DNA of 64,000 nucleotides from JBKHYJ01 sp046565505 (GTDB taxonomy: Bacteria > Acidobacteriota > Blastocatellia > UBA7656): contig JBKHYJ010000074.1 of assembly GCA_046565505.1 (NCBI GenBank), forward strand, positions 62,001 to 126,000, read 5' to 3'. This document shows positions 9,208 to 18,426 of the stretch, piece by piece. A model generated the notes under the pieces. That model was not told the origin of the DNA, made no database searches, and worked only from the letters and a program-made list of their open reading frames with translations. A program made the translations under genes and the position numbers. Position 1 is the first letter of the stretch. The number at the start of each line of letters is the position of its first letter.

Positions 9208-9879
9208 ATGAAGCTAATCGCAGGCGCGTTACTTCCCGTCATCGCCTTGCTCGCCGCCCCGGCGCAATCGCCCGTCCCCGTGGGCCGCGAGCCGCGCCAC
9301 CACATGAAATTTGAGAACCAATACGTGCGCGTCTTCGACGTGGTCGTGCCGCCGGGCGACGCGACTCTGTTTCACACTCACGAGAATGATTACGCCTTCG
9401 TATCCATAGGGGACGCGAACCTCAAGGCCGAGGTCCTGGGCGGCCAGCCCGCCGACCTGGTGCTGAAAGACGGCGAGGTGCGGTTCACTAAAGGCGTCAT
9501 CACGCACCGGGTGACTAACGTGAGCCGCGCGCCATTCAGAAACATAACCATAGAGGTTCTCTCGTCGCCCGGCGGGAATACCGGCGCGGGGGACGTGCCC
9601 GTCACGCCCGGTCATACTCTGGTGCTCGAAAACGACCGCATTCGCGTCGAGCGGGTCGTGCTCGAACCGGGCCAATCGACCGCCATGCACGAGCACGCTC
9701 TGTCGGGGCTGGCGGTCGTCGTATCGGCAGGTAAAATAGTCATAGAATCGCCGGGGAAAAAGGCCGAGACGGTCGAGTTCAAGCCGGGCGACTTCCGATG
9801 GCACACGGGGCCGGTCACTCACAAGCTCACCAACGTCGGCAAGTCCCGGTTCGAGGGGGTCGGTCTCGAATGGAAGTAG
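9208..9879 (+). CDS. Exported double-cupin protein
   Basis: A 223-residue protein with a short N-terminal hydrophobic signal (about residues 1-20, ending LLAAPAQS). Two cupin domains follow, roughly 35-115 and 130-215. Each has a metal-binding style histidine motif, TLFHTHEND in the first and STAMHEHALSG in the second. A strong AAGGAGG lies 8 nt before the ATG. The bicupin layout resembles small periplasmic metal-binding or dioxygenase-like proteins, but no substrate can be named. It is followed by the UDG gene after 25 bp and may be cotranscribed. Confidence 0.82.
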   Translation: MKLIAGALLPVIALLAAPAQSPVPVGREPRHHMKFENQYVRVFDVVVPPGDATLFHTHENDYAFVSIGDANLKAEVLGGQPADLVLKDGEVRFTKGVITHRVTNVSRAPFRNITIEVLSSPGGNTGAGDVPVTPGHTLVLENDRIRVERVVLEPGQSTAMHEHALSGLAVVVSAGKIVIESPGKKAETVEFKPGDFRWHTGPVTHKLTNVGKSRFEGVGLEWK

Positions 9880-9904
9880 CCCGCATGAGAAAGGGCGCCC
9901 CCGG

Positions 9905-10651
9905 ATGACACACGCCATGACAGAGCGTAGCCTAGAGCGTTCGATAGCCTCTATCCAGGGGCAGGTAGTCAGTTGTTTCCGCTGCCCCCGCCTGGTCGAA
10001 TGGCGGGAGCAGGTGGCGCGCGAGAAAGTTCGCCGCTTCGCCGCCGAAGAATACTGGGGCAGACCCGTGCCGAGTTTCGGGGACACGCGAGCCCGCCTGT
10101 TGATACTGGGGCTCGCGCCCGCGGCCCACGGCGGGAATCGGACCGGCCGCGTCTTCACGGGCGACCGCAGCGGCGACTGGCTATTCCGCGCGCTGCACAG
10201 GGCCGGCTTTGCGAATCAACCCACATCCGTCCGCCGAGGCGATGGGCTCCGGTTGAGCGATTGCTACATCACGGCGGCCATTCACTGCGCGCCGCCCGAC
10301 AACAAGCCATTGCCCGTCGAGATCAATAACTGCCGGCCTTACCTGCTCTGCGAGTTAGAGCTGCTCAAGACCGTGCGTGTGGTCGTGGCTCTGGGCAAGC
10401 TCGCCTTCGACACGGCGATTGCCGCCATCGGGCTGCCGGCCGATGCGACGGATTCGCCGGCCGCCAGCAAGAGGAAGCCGCCCAGGCCGAAGTTCTCGCA
10501 CGGGGCCGAATGCAGGTTGAAGGGCGGGCTGACGCTGATCGCCTCCTTTCACCCCAGCCAGCAGAACACGTTCACGGGCAAGCTCACAGAGCCTATGTTT
10601 GATCGAATCTTCTCGCGCGCGAATGAATTGATAAGCGCCGCCCCCGCCTGA
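9905..10651 (+). CDS. Uracil-DNA glycosylase, family 5 (UdgB type)
   Basis: A 248-residue Fe-S uracil-DNA glycosylase that removes uracil and other deaminated bases. The Fe-S cysteines include CFRC near residue 25, CAPP and CRPY. Motif A reads GLAPAAHGGNRTGRVF, which lacks the polar catalytic residue of families 1 and 4 and is typical of family 5. Motif B is SFHPSQQN near the C terminus. A second in-frame ATG four codons in (MTERSLERS) is an alternative start. The nearby lytic and cupin genes have no obvious functional link. Confidence 0.9.
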   Translation: MTHAMTERSLERSIASIQGQVVSCFRCPRLVEWREQVAREKVRRFAAEEYWGRPVPSFGDTRARLLILGLAPAAHGGNRTGRVFTGDRSGDWLFRALHRAGFANQPTSVRRGDGLRLSDCYITAAIHCAPPDNKPLPVEINNCRPYLLCELELLKTVRVVVALGKLAFDTAIAAIGLPADATDSPAASKRKPPRPKFSHGAECRLKGGLTLIASFHPSQQNTFTGKLTEPMFDRIFSRANELISAAPA

Positions 10652-10731
10652 CTCGGAAGGCCCCGCGCCCAATTGATTTAAACCCATTGCAATGGCATGT
10701 GTCTTTCGCGTGATGTAGTATTGAAGAAGAG

Positions 10732-11286
10732 ATGGGAAAGACAAAAAGTAGCTCGAAAAAACAGGCCTCAACTGAAGATTCAACGGGCGAGATGACCGCC
10801 ATAGCGGCGGGTCCAAAGGCCGATTCGGTTGCGGGCGATGGCGGGCGCGCGGGCGCGAGCTTGCCGGACGACGCTCAGTTGCCCGCGACGCGCGGGAAGG
10901 CGGGCGTCTTCGGCGGGCCGAAGGATCGAGGCTTTAAGCCGGATGATAAACTGGCTCTGCCGACCGGGCCGCACTTCGCCTACGAGCGAATCCGAGCCCT
11001 CAACCCGAAGGGCTTCTACTGCGCCATGCGGTGGGATTACCGATTCCATCACATGAGCCCCGAAGAGGGGAAGCGGTGGTGGGCCAACAAGAAATTGCGC
11101 GTCACGAACCCGAAGAGTGGCGAGTCGGTCGTCGTCCGGGCCGTCGATTATGGGCCGCATGAGAACACCGGCTTCGACATAAGCGTTTCTCCCGGGGCGG
11201 CCGAATCGCTCGGGATCGAAATCGGCGACGAAGTCGAGATCGCCTTCGCCGACCAGAGGTCGCCGCTCGGCCCGGCGAAGCGGTAG
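10732..11286 (+). CDS. Double-psi beta-barrel (RlpA-like) domain protein
   Basis: A 184-residue protein. The first 80 residues are Lys/Ser/Gly-rich and probably disordered. The C-terminal 90 residues fit the RlpA-like double-psi barrel: residues read FYCAMRWDYRF, then LRVTNPKSGESVVVRAVDYGPH, then FDISVSPGAAESLGIEIGDEVEIAF. The aspartate of the RlpA catalytic-type motif is in VRAVDYGP. No signal peptide or lipobox is seen, so a periplasmic peptidoglycan role is uncertain. The ATG is preceded by GAAGAAGAG. Confidence 0.65.
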   Translation: MGKTKSSSKKQASTEDSTGEMTAIAAGPKADSVAGDGGRAGASLPDDAQLPATRGKAGVFGGPKDRGFKPDDKLALPTGPHFAYERIRALNPKGFYCAMRWDYRFHHMSPEEGKRWWANKKLRVTNPKSGESVVVRAVDYGPHENTGFDISVSPGAAESLGIEIGDEVEIAFADQRSPLGPAKR

Positions 11287-11376
11287 CCGGCGAGTTAACG
11301 GGGCCGCCCGAATCGGTAATGATTGAGAATGCGCCCCGCCTGTCTCATGAATACTTTTCTTTGATGAGCTCAAGAG

Positions 11377-12624
11377 ATGATACGTCACCAAGCATTCGAC
11401 CCGCCGGAATATTTAAACTGGGAGCCCGAGCCGGAAGTAGCTGAGTTTTATCAACGAACAATCGAAGAGAACCCGGAGCGGCAGGCCGTCATTCACTCCC
11501 TGAACCCTTCACAACTGATAGCCCTCTACGAAGGGCTTGTGCGCAACCGCCTGCACGACGTGGCGCTGAAGCGGTGGGTGAAGCAGGGGGTCATCTCTAA
11601 AGCCTGGCTCGGCACCGGGGAGGAGGCCGCGACCGTAGGCCCCGTCCACGCGCTGCGCCGCGCCCCTTACGAAGACGGATTGCCTAGCGACTTCGTCGCC
11701 CCCATGATCCGAAACGCGGGGGCGTGCCACGAGATGGGCATGCCCCTCGCGGGGATGTTCCGCGGCTACCTCGGCACGGAAGACTCTGCCACGCGCGGGC
11801 GCGACCTGCACATAGGCGATTTCGGTCACGGCGTGATCGCACCAATCAGCCACGTCGGCGACATAATGGCTGTCACGGCAGGGGTGGCCCTCTTCTTTAA
11901 GATGAAGAAGCAGCCCCGCGTGGCGCTCACATGGGTAGGCGACGGCTCGACGAAGGCAGGCGTTTTCCACGAGAGCATGAATTTCGCGGCCGTCCAACGG
12001 CTGCCGCTTATCGTCGTCATACAGGACAACAAGGTGGCGCTAGGCACCAGGCTGGAGCAGCACCACAGGAGCTCTTTCCTGGATTGGCCCGACGCTTACG
12101 GGGTCGAGGGCGGGGCCTTCGATGGCAACAACGTGCTCGACGCTTACGCCGCGGTAAAACTCGCCGCGGACAAATGCCGCGAGGGCCTCGGGCCATGCCT
12201 GCTCGTCGCCGACACGTTCAGGATGGGCGGCCATGCCACCCACGACGAACGCGAAGCGCGCGCGACCTTCGACGCGCAGCTCTTTGCGGACTGGGGCAAG
12301 CGCGACCCGATAGGTCTCTTCGAGAATTACTTGATCGAAGGGCCCCTCGACCTTGAAACCGGGCGGCGCATAAAGCAGACGGCGGTCATCAGGGAGCTGA
12401 ACGCAGAAATACTCCGACGCGCCGAACAGCGAGTGATTAAAGAGATCGAGCGTGCCGAAGAAGAAGCGTTGGAGAGCCTGCGCACGAGGATGCCGCGGCC
12501 GGAGTCGGCGGCCGAAGGCGTCTACGCCCCAGAGAAGAGTTTTGCCGGAGCCGGGCCGGCCCCCGGCGCCGGTTCCGAAGCTGATAGGAATTCGGGCGCT
12601 CTGTCGATAAAGGACGCTTCATAA
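11377..12624 (+). CDS. Thiamine pyrophosphate-dependent 2-oxoacid dehydrogenase E1 alpha subunit
   Basis: A 415-residue E1 alpha subunit of a pyruvate or branched-chain 2-oxoacid dehydrogenase. The TPP/Mg motif starts at GDGSTKAGVFHESMNFA and ends at VIQDNKVAL. The heterodimer features YEGLVRNR and RMGGHATHDE (phosphorylation-loop region) are present. The last 60 residues are a charged helix followed by a Gly/Ala/Pro tail. No E1 beta, E2 or E3 gene is adjacent, so the partner must be encoded elsewhere. Substrate specificity cannot be settled from this sequence alone. Confidence 0.87.
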   Translation: MIRHQAFDPPEYLNWEPEPEVAEFYQRTIEENPERQAVIHSLNPSQLIALYEGLVRNRLHDVALKRWVKQGVISKAWLGTGEEAATVGPVHALRRAPYEDGLPSDFVAPMIRNAGACHEMGMPLAGMFRGYLGTEDSATRGRDLHIGDFGHGVIAPISHVGDIMAVTAGVALFFKMKKQPRVALTWVGDGSTKAGVFHESMNFAAVQRLPLIVVIQDNKVALGTRLEQHHRSSFLDWPDAYGVEGGAFDGNNVLDAYAAVKLAADKCREGLGPCLLVADTFRMGGHATHDEREARATFDAQLFADWGKRDPIGLFENYLIEGPLDLETGRRIKQTAVIRELNAEILRRAEQRVIKEIERAEEEALESLRTRMPRPESAAEGVYAPEKSFAGAGPAPGAGSEADRNSGALSIKDAS

Positions 12625-12678
12625 AGAGGCCGCGCCGGCCGACTATTTTAGGTTCCCTGCCGAAAGAGAGACGGAGTT

Positions 12679-13464
12679 ATGAGAACGATCCCCCTGCTGT
12701 TGATGATCTTTGTTACCATTGGCCCGAACGTGCTGGCGCAGAAGCGCAAGGCCCAGCCCCCCGCCGCGCGCCCCCGCGCGACTCCGCGCGAGCGTGCGGC
12801 CCAGCCGAGCGCAAACGCCCCGCGCATGGTAGGCTCTACGGTCGTTATCACGACCAAGAACGATGACCGCATCACGGGAACGCTGCTCGACCTTAGCGCC
12901 TACTCGGTCCGCGTCAGGGCCGACAGGCTGGAATCGACCATCGCGCTCGACACAATCGCCTCGATCTCCTTCGGCGCGTCGCAGGGGGCGGGACAGCGTG
13001 CGGCTGCGCCGGCCGCGTCGGTCAGGCCAGAGTTCGCCCGAGAGGCGGAAGGCACGGTCTCGGCATTCCAGTCCCTCGCCTCACAACTGCGGTCTGGCGC
13101 CGACTACACGGAGTACGACCGCCAGTTGACCGGGCTCAGGCGTACGGCGGAGCGATTCATCGGCAAGAACAGCGTCGGCGACAATCAGGCGGAGGCGCGA
13201 GTGGTCGCCCTGCTGGCCGGCGCGCTGACAGATTACACCTGGGCGAGGACTATTTGGACGCTCAAGTTCGGCCGCTCGGGCGACGGCTCCGTGTACGACA
13301 CGGACTCGCCCGCGATTACCGACGCGCTCGTGCTATACCCGGACCTGCGCGCGGCGACCGCGAGCGGTAATAAGTTTTCCGTCGATAAGATCGTGTCGGG
13401 CTTGTGGAAGAAGGCCGAAGAAAAGACGGAGCGCGCCCGCGCGGCCATAGCCCCGGGCCGTTGA
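12679..13464 (+). CDS. Exported hypothetical protein with Sm-like/SH3-like segment
   Basis: A 261-residue protein beginning with a signal peptide (about 1-20, ending NVLAQ). A Pro/Arg/Ala-rich linker follows to about residue 50. A short beta-barrel-like stretch, GSTVVITTKNDDRITGTLLD through ASISFG, resembles a small Sm- or SH3-type barrel. The remaining 150 residues look helical and contain no motif I recognise. ACGGAG precedes the ATG. Function is unknown; it may be a periplasmic or surface protein. Confidence 0.7.
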   Translation: MRTIPLLLMIFVTIGPNVLAQKRKAQPPAARPRATPRERAAQPSANAPRMVGSTVVITTKNDDRITGTLLDLSAYSVRVRADRLESTIALDTIASISFGASQGAGQRAAAPAASVRPEFAREAEGTVSAFQSLASQLRSGADYTEYDRQLTGLRRTAERFIGKNSVGDNQAEARVVALLAGALTDYTWARTIWTLKFGRSGDGSVYDTDSPAITDALVLYPDLRAATASGNKFSVDKIVSGLWKKAEEKTERARAAIAPGR

Positions 13465-13530
13465 CGAATTCATGCGGAGGCCATGCGGTCAAATCAGGCA
13501 AACTTCCCTGACATAGAAAGGTGATTCGTA

Positions 13531-14712
13531 ATGAGAGATGTTTTTCTCGCGGCGTCCGTGAGAACGCCCATCGGAAAATTCGGCGGCACGCTCAAAGATT
13601 GGACGGCCGCGGACCTCGGCGTCCCCACGGTCAAAGAATGCCTGAAGCGGGCCGGCATCGAAGCGGCCTTGATCGACGAGGTCATCATAGGCAACGCGCG
13701 CCAGGCTGGCGGCGGCCCCAACGTCGCCCGCCAGATTTCTTACCGCGCGGGCGTCCCCGAATCCGTCCCCGCCTACACGGTCAACAAGGCATGCGGCTCC
13801 GGGTTAAAGAGCATCGTGCTCGCGGCCCAGGAGATACTCCTAGGCCGCGCGGAAGCTGTCATCGCAGGCGGTACTGAATCCATGAGCCGCGTCCCTTACC
13901 TGATGGAGGGCGCGCGGTGGGGCCTGCGCATGGGGAACGCGCCGGTCGTGGATGGCATGTATCGCGACGGTTTTCTCGACCCGCTCTCGGGCCAGGTCAT
14001 GGGAGAGACGGCGGAAACGCTCGCCCGGCAGTACGAGATATCGCGGGACGAGCAGGACGAGTTCGCCCTCCGCTCGCAGCGCCGCGCGGAAGCCGCGACT
14101 GCCGAGGGGCGGTTTCGCGCAGAGGTGATAGGCCTCGACGTTACGGACCGCAAGGGTAACAAGGCGGAGTTCTCGACAGACGAGCACGCCCGCGCGGGGT
14201 CTACGATCGAAGGCATGCGCAAGCTGCCACCCGTGTTCTCGTCGGGCGGCACGGTCACGGCCGGGAACTCGTCCGGGATAACCGATGGCGCGGCCGCCAT
14301 GATAGTCGTCTCGGGCGAGTTCGCCGAGGCGCACGCCATCACGCCGCAAGCCAGGCTGGTCGATTACGAAATCGCGGGGGTTGACCCGCGCGTCATGGGC
14401 ATAGGCCCGGTCCCGGCCATCAGGAAATTGCTCGCCCGCCGCAAGCTCGCGCTCTCTGACATTGACCTGGTCGAACTCAACGAGGCATTCGCCGCGCAGG
14501 TGCTGGCGTGTGACCGCGAGCTAGGTTTCTACCCCGACCGGCTTAACGTCAACGGCGGGGCGATAGCCCTGGGCCATCCGATCGGCTGCACGGGGTCGCG
14601 GATCATGACGACTCTGCTTCACGAGCTTGAGCGGCGCAAAGCGAGGCTCGGGCTCGCTACGCTCTGCATATCGGGCGGCATGGGCATGGCCGTGCTGGTC
14701 GAGCGCGCGTGA
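13531..14712 (+). CDS. Acetyl-CoA C-acetyltransferase (thiolase)
   Basis: A 393-residue thiolase of the degradative/biosynthetic acetyl-CoA acetyltransferase type. The acyl-accepting cysteine is C88 in NKACGSGLKS. The second active site is formed by GHPIGCTGSR (histidine) and the CISGGMGMA cysteine near the C terminus. The NEAFAAQ motif is also present. AAAGGTGAT is a good SD. Whether it degrades acetoacetyl-CoA or longer 3-oxoacyl-CoA cannot be decided, but the enoyl-CoA hydratase-domain gene 550 bp downstream suggests acyl-CoA metabolism. Confidence 0.95.
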   Translation: MRDVFLAASVRTPIGKFGGTLKDWTAADLGVPTVKECLKRAGIEAALIDEVIIGNARQAGGGPNVARQISYRAGVPESVPAYTVNKACGSGLKSIVLAAQEILLGRAEAVIAGGTESMSRVPYLMEGARWGLRMGNAPVVDGMYRDGFLDPLSGQVMGETAETLARQYEISRDEQDEFALRSQRRAEAATAEGRFRAEVIGLDVTDRKGNKAEFSTDEHARAGSTIEGMRKLPPVFSSGGTVTAGNSSGITDGAAAMIVVSGEFAEAHAITPQARLVDYEIAGVDPRVMGIGPVPAIRKLLARRKLALSDIDLVELNEAFAAQVLACDRELGFYPDRLNVNGGAIALGHPIGCTGSRIMTTLLHELERRKARLGLATLCISGGMGMAVLVERA

Positions 14713-14843
14713 GAGCGCGGGCGCGCGTGGGCCTCGCCGCTGGACCGGAGCGCCGAGGTTGGGCGTGCCGACCTATCAGCCCGGATCAAACTTTCTGCCG
14801 GTACGTCCGGCCTCGCCGCCATAATCACCCCGGCTGATTTCTG

Positions 14844-14852
14844 TGGTATATT
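14844..14852 (+). promoter_or_regulatory. Extended -10 promoter candidate
   Basis: TGGTATATT gives a TG-N-TATATT extended -10 element about 33 bp before the ATG of the Cys-rich small protein. No -35 is seen at the usual distance, which extended -10 promoters can tolerate. Confidence 0.35.
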
Positions 14853-14884
14853 TACTCCAGTTTTTTCCGCGCGGTTGGAGAGCG

Positions 14885-15172
14885 ATGATTTGTCACTCCT
14901 GCAAGAATGAAATAAGCGCCGAAGGCTTCATATCGCGGAGCGACGAGTGCTCGCACTGCGGGGCGGACCTTCACTGCTGCCTGAATTGCGTTAACTACGA
15001 CCCGTACGCGCACAACAGGTGTCGCGAGCCGCAAGCCGAGTGGGTGTCGAACAGAGAGAAGGCGAACTTCTGTGACTTCTTCGTCCCGGCCAAGATTGCT
15101 TCGGCCGGCGGGCCCAAAAAAGCGACTGCCGACGACGCGAAAGCCGCCTTCGATAATCTATTCAAGAAGTGA
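14885..15172 (+). CDS. Small Cys-rich protein, probable zinc-binding
   Basis: A 95-residue protein starting MICHSCKNEI. The open frame extends 14 codons upstream, but GGAG sits 5 nt before the ATG at 14885 and the cysteine pattern starts there. Nine cysteines occur (C3, C6, C22, C25, C31, C32, C35, C46, C63), with two CxxC pairs and a CCLNC cluster. This suggests one or two zinc or Fe-S sites. The last 30 residues are Lys/Ala-rich and probably disordered. I do not recognise a named function. Confidence 0.75.
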   Translation: MICHSCKNEISAEGFISRSDECSHCGADLHCCLNCVNYDPYAHNRCREPQAEWVSNREKANFCDFFVPAKIASAGGPKKATADDAKAAFDNLFKK

Positions 15173-15189
15173 TTTCGTGGTGCTATAAT
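15161..15189 (+). promoter_or_regulatory. Promoter candidate with perfect -10
   Basis: TATAAT at 15184-15189 with a weak -35 (TTCAAG, 15161-15166) at 17 bp. It overlaps the end of the Cys-rich gene and would start transcription about 70 bp before the HicB-like/enoyl-CoA hydratase fusion gene. Confidence 0.45.
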
Positions 15190-15265
15190 CGCAACCGCCC
15201 GAAGGCCCCGCTCCCTCATAAGTCCCTCCTGATTATCTCACTCGTCTATTAGCTTGGAGCTAGGA

Positions 15266-16534
15266 ATGCTTCTGGATTTTTTTCTTGAGCGGGCGCGCAT
15301 AGAGATAGCAGCAGACGGGGCCGGTTACGTCGGGACGGTGCCCGACCTCCCCGAAATTCATGTCAACGCCGCTTCCTTCGACGAGTGCCGCGAGGGGGTA
15401 GCCCGCGCCATCGCGGGCCTTCTAGAATCAGACGCGCGCGATGGCCGCGCCACATTAGGCCGCCCATCAAATCTCTTTCCCGAAGGGCCGGCCCCCGCCC
15501 CGGCCGCCGACAAGTCACAGGGCCCGGATAATACGGATGGCACGGAATCTGAAGAGGTGACTGCCGCACGGGGCCGCCGCCGCACTGATTTTGCCGACAT
15601 CGTATACGAGAAGCGCGATTGGGTCGCCCGCGTGACGATCAACCGCCCGGACGTTTACAACGCTTACACCGGCGACACGCTAAGAGAGATGACCCGTGCT
15701 TTCCGCGACGCCGCACTTGACAGGAACGTCGCCGCGCTGGTGCTTACCGGGTCCGGCGACAGAGCGTTCTGCACGGGCGGCGATGTCAACCAGCACAGCG
15801 AAGAGCACATAAACCACCCGGAGAGGGCGCGGCTGTGGATGCGGGCGCTCGTCGAGGCGCACCAGGCTCTGAGAGAAGTTGGGAAGCCGACCGTGGCCCG
15901 CATCAATGGCATCGTCGCGGGCGGCGGCAACGGGCTCAACCTCGCCTGCGACCTCGCGATAGCCGCCGACCACGCGAAGTTTGTGCTCCTCGAAACGAAG
16001 TTCGGCATGGTCGCCGCGAATGGCTCGGCCCAATGGCTGCCTCTGGTCGTGGGCGAGCGGCGGGCGCGGGAAATGCTGATGACGGGCGAGCCTGTTTCTG
16101 CCAACAAGGCGTTGCTGTGGGGCCTCGTCAATGACGTAGTCCCATTCAAAGAGCTTGACGCGCGCGTAGACGCGTTGTGCCAAAGCCTGATCGAGAGGTT
16201 CCCCGAATGCATGAAATTCACGCGGGAGCAGTTGAGTTTTTGGAAGAATCTCTCGTGGGATGCGACGATTGAGCAGGTCGGCGACTGGCTCGCGTCGCAT
16301 TTCACGAGCCCCGAGGCGCGAGAAGGGTTACAAGCCCTGGCGGACCGCCGCGAGATCGACTACCGCGCGTTCCGCCTGGGCACTGAGTATCCGTCACCCA
16401 GCGGCGGGGGCCCCGGCCTCAAGGAAACGGGCGCCGATTCGCGGCGGGAGTCCCGAGATTGCGCGGCCTGCGGGGCGACGGGCCTCTCCGCACGCTTCGC
16501 GTACTGCGGCATGTGCGGGGCCCCTCTCGCTTGA
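15266..16534 (+). CDS. HicB-like / enoyl-CoA hydratase / zinc-ribbon fusion protein
   Basis: A 422-residue three-part protein. Residues 8-60 match the HicB-like fold (ARIEIAADGAGYVGTVPDLPEI, then ECREGVARAIAGLL). A Pro/Ala linker follows. Residues from about 105 to 365 form a crotonase domain: VTINRPDVYNAYTG, the oxyanion-hole CTGGDVNQH, GGGNGLNLACDLA and LETKFGMV. The first catalytic glutamate of classical hydratases is replaced in GGGNGL, while the second is kept in LETKFG. The C terminus ends in a CxxC-x11-CxxC zinc ribbon (C399, C402, C414, C417). GGAG before the ATG at 15266 fixes the start four codons into the open frame. No hicA is nearby. Reaction unknown; an acyl-CoA isomerase or hydratase is likely. 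Confidence 0.8.
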   Translation: MLLDFFLERARIEIAADGAGYVGTVPDLPEIHVNAASFDECREGVARAIAGLLESDARDGRATLGRPSNLFPEGPAPAPAADKSQGPDNTDGTESEEVTAARGRRRTDFADIVYEKRDWVARVTINRPDVYNAYTGDTLREMTRAFRDAALDRNVAALVLTGSGDRAFCTGGDVNQHSEEHINHPERARLWMRALVEAHQALREVGKPTVARINGIVAGGGNGLNLACDLAIAADHAKFVLLETKFGMVAANGSAQWLPLVVGERRAREMLMTGEPVSANKALLWGLVNDVVPFKELDARVDALCQSLIERFPECMKFTREQLSFWKNLSWDATIEQVGDWLASHFTSPEAREGLQALADRREIDYRAFRLGTEYPSPSGGGPGLKETGADSRRESRDCAACGATGLSARFAYCGMCGAPLA

Positions 16535-16576
16535 TTTAAAAGCCGCGCGACCCAGGCGGCCCGGTGACTCGATAGG

Positions 16577-18400
16577 TCACGTTGCGTTGGTCGGGTGAAT
16601 CGTGTCGTCAGGGCCGAGCGAGTATTGCAAGGAGGCGAGGCGGGCCTGCGCGCGCGCGATGTCGCGCAGGGTGATGATGCCGAGCAGGCGCGAATCGTCC
16701 ACGCGCGAAACGACAGGCAGTTGCGACAGCTCCCTTTGAGCGAGCTTTAAGACGACCGTGTCGAGCGTCTGATCGGGGTGCGCGTGGACGATCTTTCTTG
16801 TCATCACGTTGCCGATTGATTTGTTCTGCTGGTCCTCGGCCTCCAGCCTTCTGAGGTCGCCGGTCGTTATTAATCCCACCATGCGCCCCTCGCTCAACAC
16901 GGGATAGCCGTTGTATTCCAGCCTGCCGACCAGCTCCAGAGCTTCACCCACGGTTATGTCGTCGGGCAGCGTCACCACGTCCTGAGTCATCACGGACGCG
17001 GCCGTCACGCGCGACAGCGCGTCGGTCCTGGGCCCCGTGTTGAGGTGTATGCCGTCCTGAAACATGAAAGACTCGTAGATGGAGAGCGGCGTCAGGCGCG
17101 ACGCCACCGCGTAGGCGATGGCGTTCGCGATCATCAGCGGCAGTATAATTTCGTAGTTGTAAGTCATCTCGAATATCAGCAGGATCGACGTGATCGGCAC
17201 CCGTATGACCGCCGCGAACAGCGCGCCCATGCCGACGAGCGCGAACGCCCCGCGCGCGATGACCGTGGCGGGCTCTATGTAGATGAGCACGTGCCAGACG
17301 GCCGCGCCGAGCATCCCGCCGATGAACATCGAGGGGCCGAGCACCCCGCCCGACATCCCCGCGCCGTAACTGAAGGCCGAGGCAAGTATCTTGGCAACCA
17401 TCAGCGCCAGGACCGCCTTCAGTATTAGATTGTCCTGTTGTTTGAGCACCTGGCCCAGGAAGTCGTAGCCCAGGCCGAGCGCCTGCGGCTGCCACAGCCC
17501 TATCGTGCCTATGATAGCCCCGCCGACCGCGGGCTTCGACCACGCGGGGAGGTTCACGCGGTCGCGGAATGCCATGCGGAGCCAGAGGATGAGCTTAGAG
17601 AAAAAGACTCCGACGAACCCCGCGGTGACCCCCAGCACGCCATACGCCAGCAGCTCCTGCGGGTTGTTCAGCGCGTAGACGTTCGCGCCCGTAAACAGCG
17701 GGTTCGGCCCCAGCAGCGCGCGCTCTATGGTCGCGGAGATGACGGCGGCGATCACGATCGACGCGGCGAGCTTTTGGTTGAGGTCGCCGATGATCTCTTC
17801 GAGCGCGAAGGTCACGGAGGCTATCGGCGTGTTGAACGCGGCCGCGATCGCCGCGGCCGCCCCGACGGGGAGTTGATTCATCTGCCTGCGGCGCGGGATC
17901 GAAAACATCTTTGAAATCAAATGCGAAAGCGCCGCGCATATCTGCACGGTCGGCCCCTCGCGGCCGAGGCTCGCCCCGGACCCCACGCACAAGGCGGATA
18001 TGACAGCCTTCCCCGCCGCCACGCGCATGGGCACGCGGCCATAGTCCATCGCGTAAGCTATCTTCACCTGCGGTATGCCGCTGCCCCTGGCCTCCGGCGC
18101 GAAGAAGTGAATCAGCAACCCCGCGGCGAGCCCGCCGGCGGTCGGGACGAGCACCATCCACAGGGAGCGGCTGGGCCCCTGGATCGCTACCACGCGCTCG
18201 ATCAGGTTGGCAGAAATCAGCTTGATCAGCTTGTGATAGCTGACCGCCACGAGCCCGCAGGCGACGGCTATCGTTATTGTGAGGATGAAATATTTTTGAT
18301 TGGTGGGCAGGCGGAGCCGCTGGAAAACGCGCGTCGCGACCAGTTCGAGCTTATTCCACTTTTTAGTTAATACCGCTTCCTGCACCATTCCCCTGGGCAT
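16577..18400 (-). CDS. ClC-family chloride channel/transporter with CBS pair
   Basis: A 607-residue inner-membrane protein. The ClC signature motifs are GSGIPQVKIAYAM, GSGASLGREGPTVQ (with the gating glutamate) and GAGMSGGVLGPSMFIGG. The internal-side glutamate is in TFALEE, which suggests Cl-/H+ exchange. About ten membrane helices span residues 35-450. Two CBS domains follow (about 470-530 and 540-595), ligand-sensing modules not present in E. coli ClcA. The gene ends opposite the enoyl-CoA hydratase fusion with a 42-bp gap. Confidence 0.94.
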   Translation of the reverse strand: MPRGMVQEAVLTKKWNKLELVATRVFQRLRLPTNQKYFILTITIAVACGLVAVSYHKLIKLISANLIERVVAIQGPSRSLWMVLVPTAGGLAAGLLIHFFAPEARGSGIPQVKIAYAMDYGRVPMRVAAGKAVISALCVGSGASLGREGPTVQICAALSHLISKMFSIPRRRQMNQLPVGAAAAIAAAFNTPIASVTFALEEIIGDLNQKLAASIVIAAVISATIERALLGPNPLFTGANVYALNNPQELLAYGVLGVTAGFVGVFFSKLILWLRMAFRDRVNLPAWSKPAVGGAIIGTIGLWQPQALGLGYDFLGQVLKQQDNLILKAVLALMVAKILASAFSYGAGMSGGVLGPSMFIGGMLGAAVWHVLIYIEPATVIARGAFALVGMGALFAAVIRVPITSILLIFEMTYNYEIILPLMIANAIAYAVASRLTPLSIYESFMFQDGIHLNTGPRTDALSRVTAASVMTQDVVTLPDDITVGEALELVGRLEYNGYPVLSEGRMVGLITTGDLRRLEAEDQQNKSIGNVMTRKIVHAHPDQTLDTVVLKLAQRELSQLPVVSRVDDSRLLGIITLRDIARAQARLASLQYSLGPDDTIHPTNAT

Positions 18401-18426
18401 CAGTCGTACGCACTTCCGCTGGTTTA

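Noticed and set aside
15266..15440. HicB-like domain as part of a toxin-antitoxin pair
   Set aside because: No hicA-type toxin (about 60 residues, dsRNA-binding fold) lies next to it, and the domain is fused to an enzyme.
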